Positions 14,847 to 15,201 of a stretch of 15,201 bases of DNA are shown piece by piece. A program made the translations under genes and the position numbers. A model generated the notes under the pieces. The model had not been told where the DNA came from and did not search any database. It saw only the letters and a list, made by a program, of their open reading frames with translations. The stretch comes from JBLHGU01 sp047615875 (GTDB lineage Bacteria; Pseudomonadota; Gammaproteobacteria; Arenicellales; CAJQKF01): positions 1-15,201 of the forward strand of contig JBLHGU010000121.1 in assembly GCA_047615875.1 (NCBI GenBank). Direction: 5' to 3'. How positions within the stretch are numbered: position 1 is the stretch's first letter; each line of letters begins with the position of its first letter.

Positions 14847-15201
14847 ATGTCCGATCCCCGCGCTGCTGAGAACCTGGTTAATCTCGATGACTATCCGTTG
14901 CTGGCACCTGATAGTGAAGGTTATCAACAACTAGTTCGTCGACTTCAGACTTCTTTAAACGAATCCGGCTCAGCTTCGCTGGCTAATTTCCTGAAACCCG
15001 AAGCCATTGAATTGATGGCAGATGAGGCACAGGCCCTGGCACCTCTTGCCTATGCAGGACCCAACGAGGCCACGCCCTATTTCTTCGACTACGATACGAT
15101 AAAACACCTCGAATCAGATCATCCTGTTAAAAGAAATAATCCAAGGCGGCTTTCTCAGGTGGCCTATGATTTGATTCCGCCGGAGTCGGCGCTGCATCGC
15201 T
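14847..15201 (+). CDS. HalD/BesD-like Fe(II)/2-oxoglutarate-dependent enzyme, 5' part only
   Basis: The frame is open from ATG 14847 to the window edge (118 codons). It is the first start after an in-frame TAG at 14808-14810, and no Shine-Dalgarno is visible. The N-terminus (NLVNLDDYPLLAPDSEGYQQ), the FLKPEAIELMADEAQALAPLAY segment, the SDHP at about residue 93 and the VAYDLIPPESALHR segment at the cut resemble, from memory, the start of HalD/BesD-family proteins. That family contains radical halogenases of free amino acids and related hydroxylases. The metal-binding HxG or HxD/E motif would lie beyond the edge, so halogenase and hydroxylase cannot be told apart. It diverges from pobA. The family call is moderate. 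Confidence 0.65.
   Translation, partial: MSDPRAAENLVNLDDYPLLAPDSEGYQQLVRRLQTSLNESGSASLANFLKPEAIELMADEAQALAPLAYAGPNEATPYFFDYDTIKHLESDHPVKRNNPRRLSQVAYDLIPPESALHR

Noticed and set aside
1..15201. Mobile elements, CRISPR arrays, tRNA or rRNA genes, and toxin-antitoxin or defence systems.
   Set aside because: I saw no transposase or integrase, no regular direct repeats, no tRNA- or rRNA-like sequence and no defence-family proteins; the genes are metabolic, transport and regulatory.

Overview
The window looks like chromosomal DNA of a gammaproteobacterium of moderate GC. ThiB, ThiP, ThiQ, TruC and PobA all resemble the enterobacterial/pseudomonad versions of these proteins as I recall them. No insertion sequence, phage gene, CRISPR array, tRNA or rRNA was seen. 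The species cannot be named from the sequence alone.

Region 1 (about 124-9048) is the most interesting part. A LysR-type regulator on the minus strand diverges from a compact plus-strand operon of seven genes. These are a TIM-barrel (BtpA-like) plus phosphoribosyltransferase fusion, a Tat-exported polyamine-type solute-binding protein, two permeases, an ABC ATPase, a GTP-cyclohydrolase-II-like URC1 protein and a DUF1688 URC4 protein. Three junctions are tight: the two permease genes are 2 bases apart, and two ATGA stop/start overlaps join permease 2 to the ATPase and the ATPase to URC1. URC1 and URC4 mark the URC route of uracil catabolism known from yeasts. The set therefore reads as an uptake, activation and ring-opening unit for a pyrimidine, with the phosphoribosyltransferase domain in the place of the yeast uracil phosphoribosyltransferase URC6. 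The transporter would be annotated as spermidine/putrescine by homology, but its neighbours argue for a pyrimidine or related ligand. Genes for urea and 3-hydroxypropionate disposal are not in the window.

Region 2 (about 9049-12658) is a TPP-riboswitch-controlled thiamine uptake operon, thiB-thiP-thiQ. The riboswitch is followed by a hairpin that covers the thiB ribosome binding site, and a competing pairing with the aptamer core can be drawn. ThiQ carries an unusual D-loop.

Region 3 (about 12630-14575, minus strand) holds pobA (4-hydroxybenzoate 3-monooxygenase) followed 17 bases later by truC (tRNA pseudouridine-65 synthase). The 3' end of truC overlaps the convergent end of thiQ by 29 bases.

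Region 4 (14847 to the right edge) is the 5' part of a plus-strand gene that I read as a HalD/BesD-like Fe(II)/2-oxoglutarate-dependent enzyme. It is cut by the window before its metal-binding motif.
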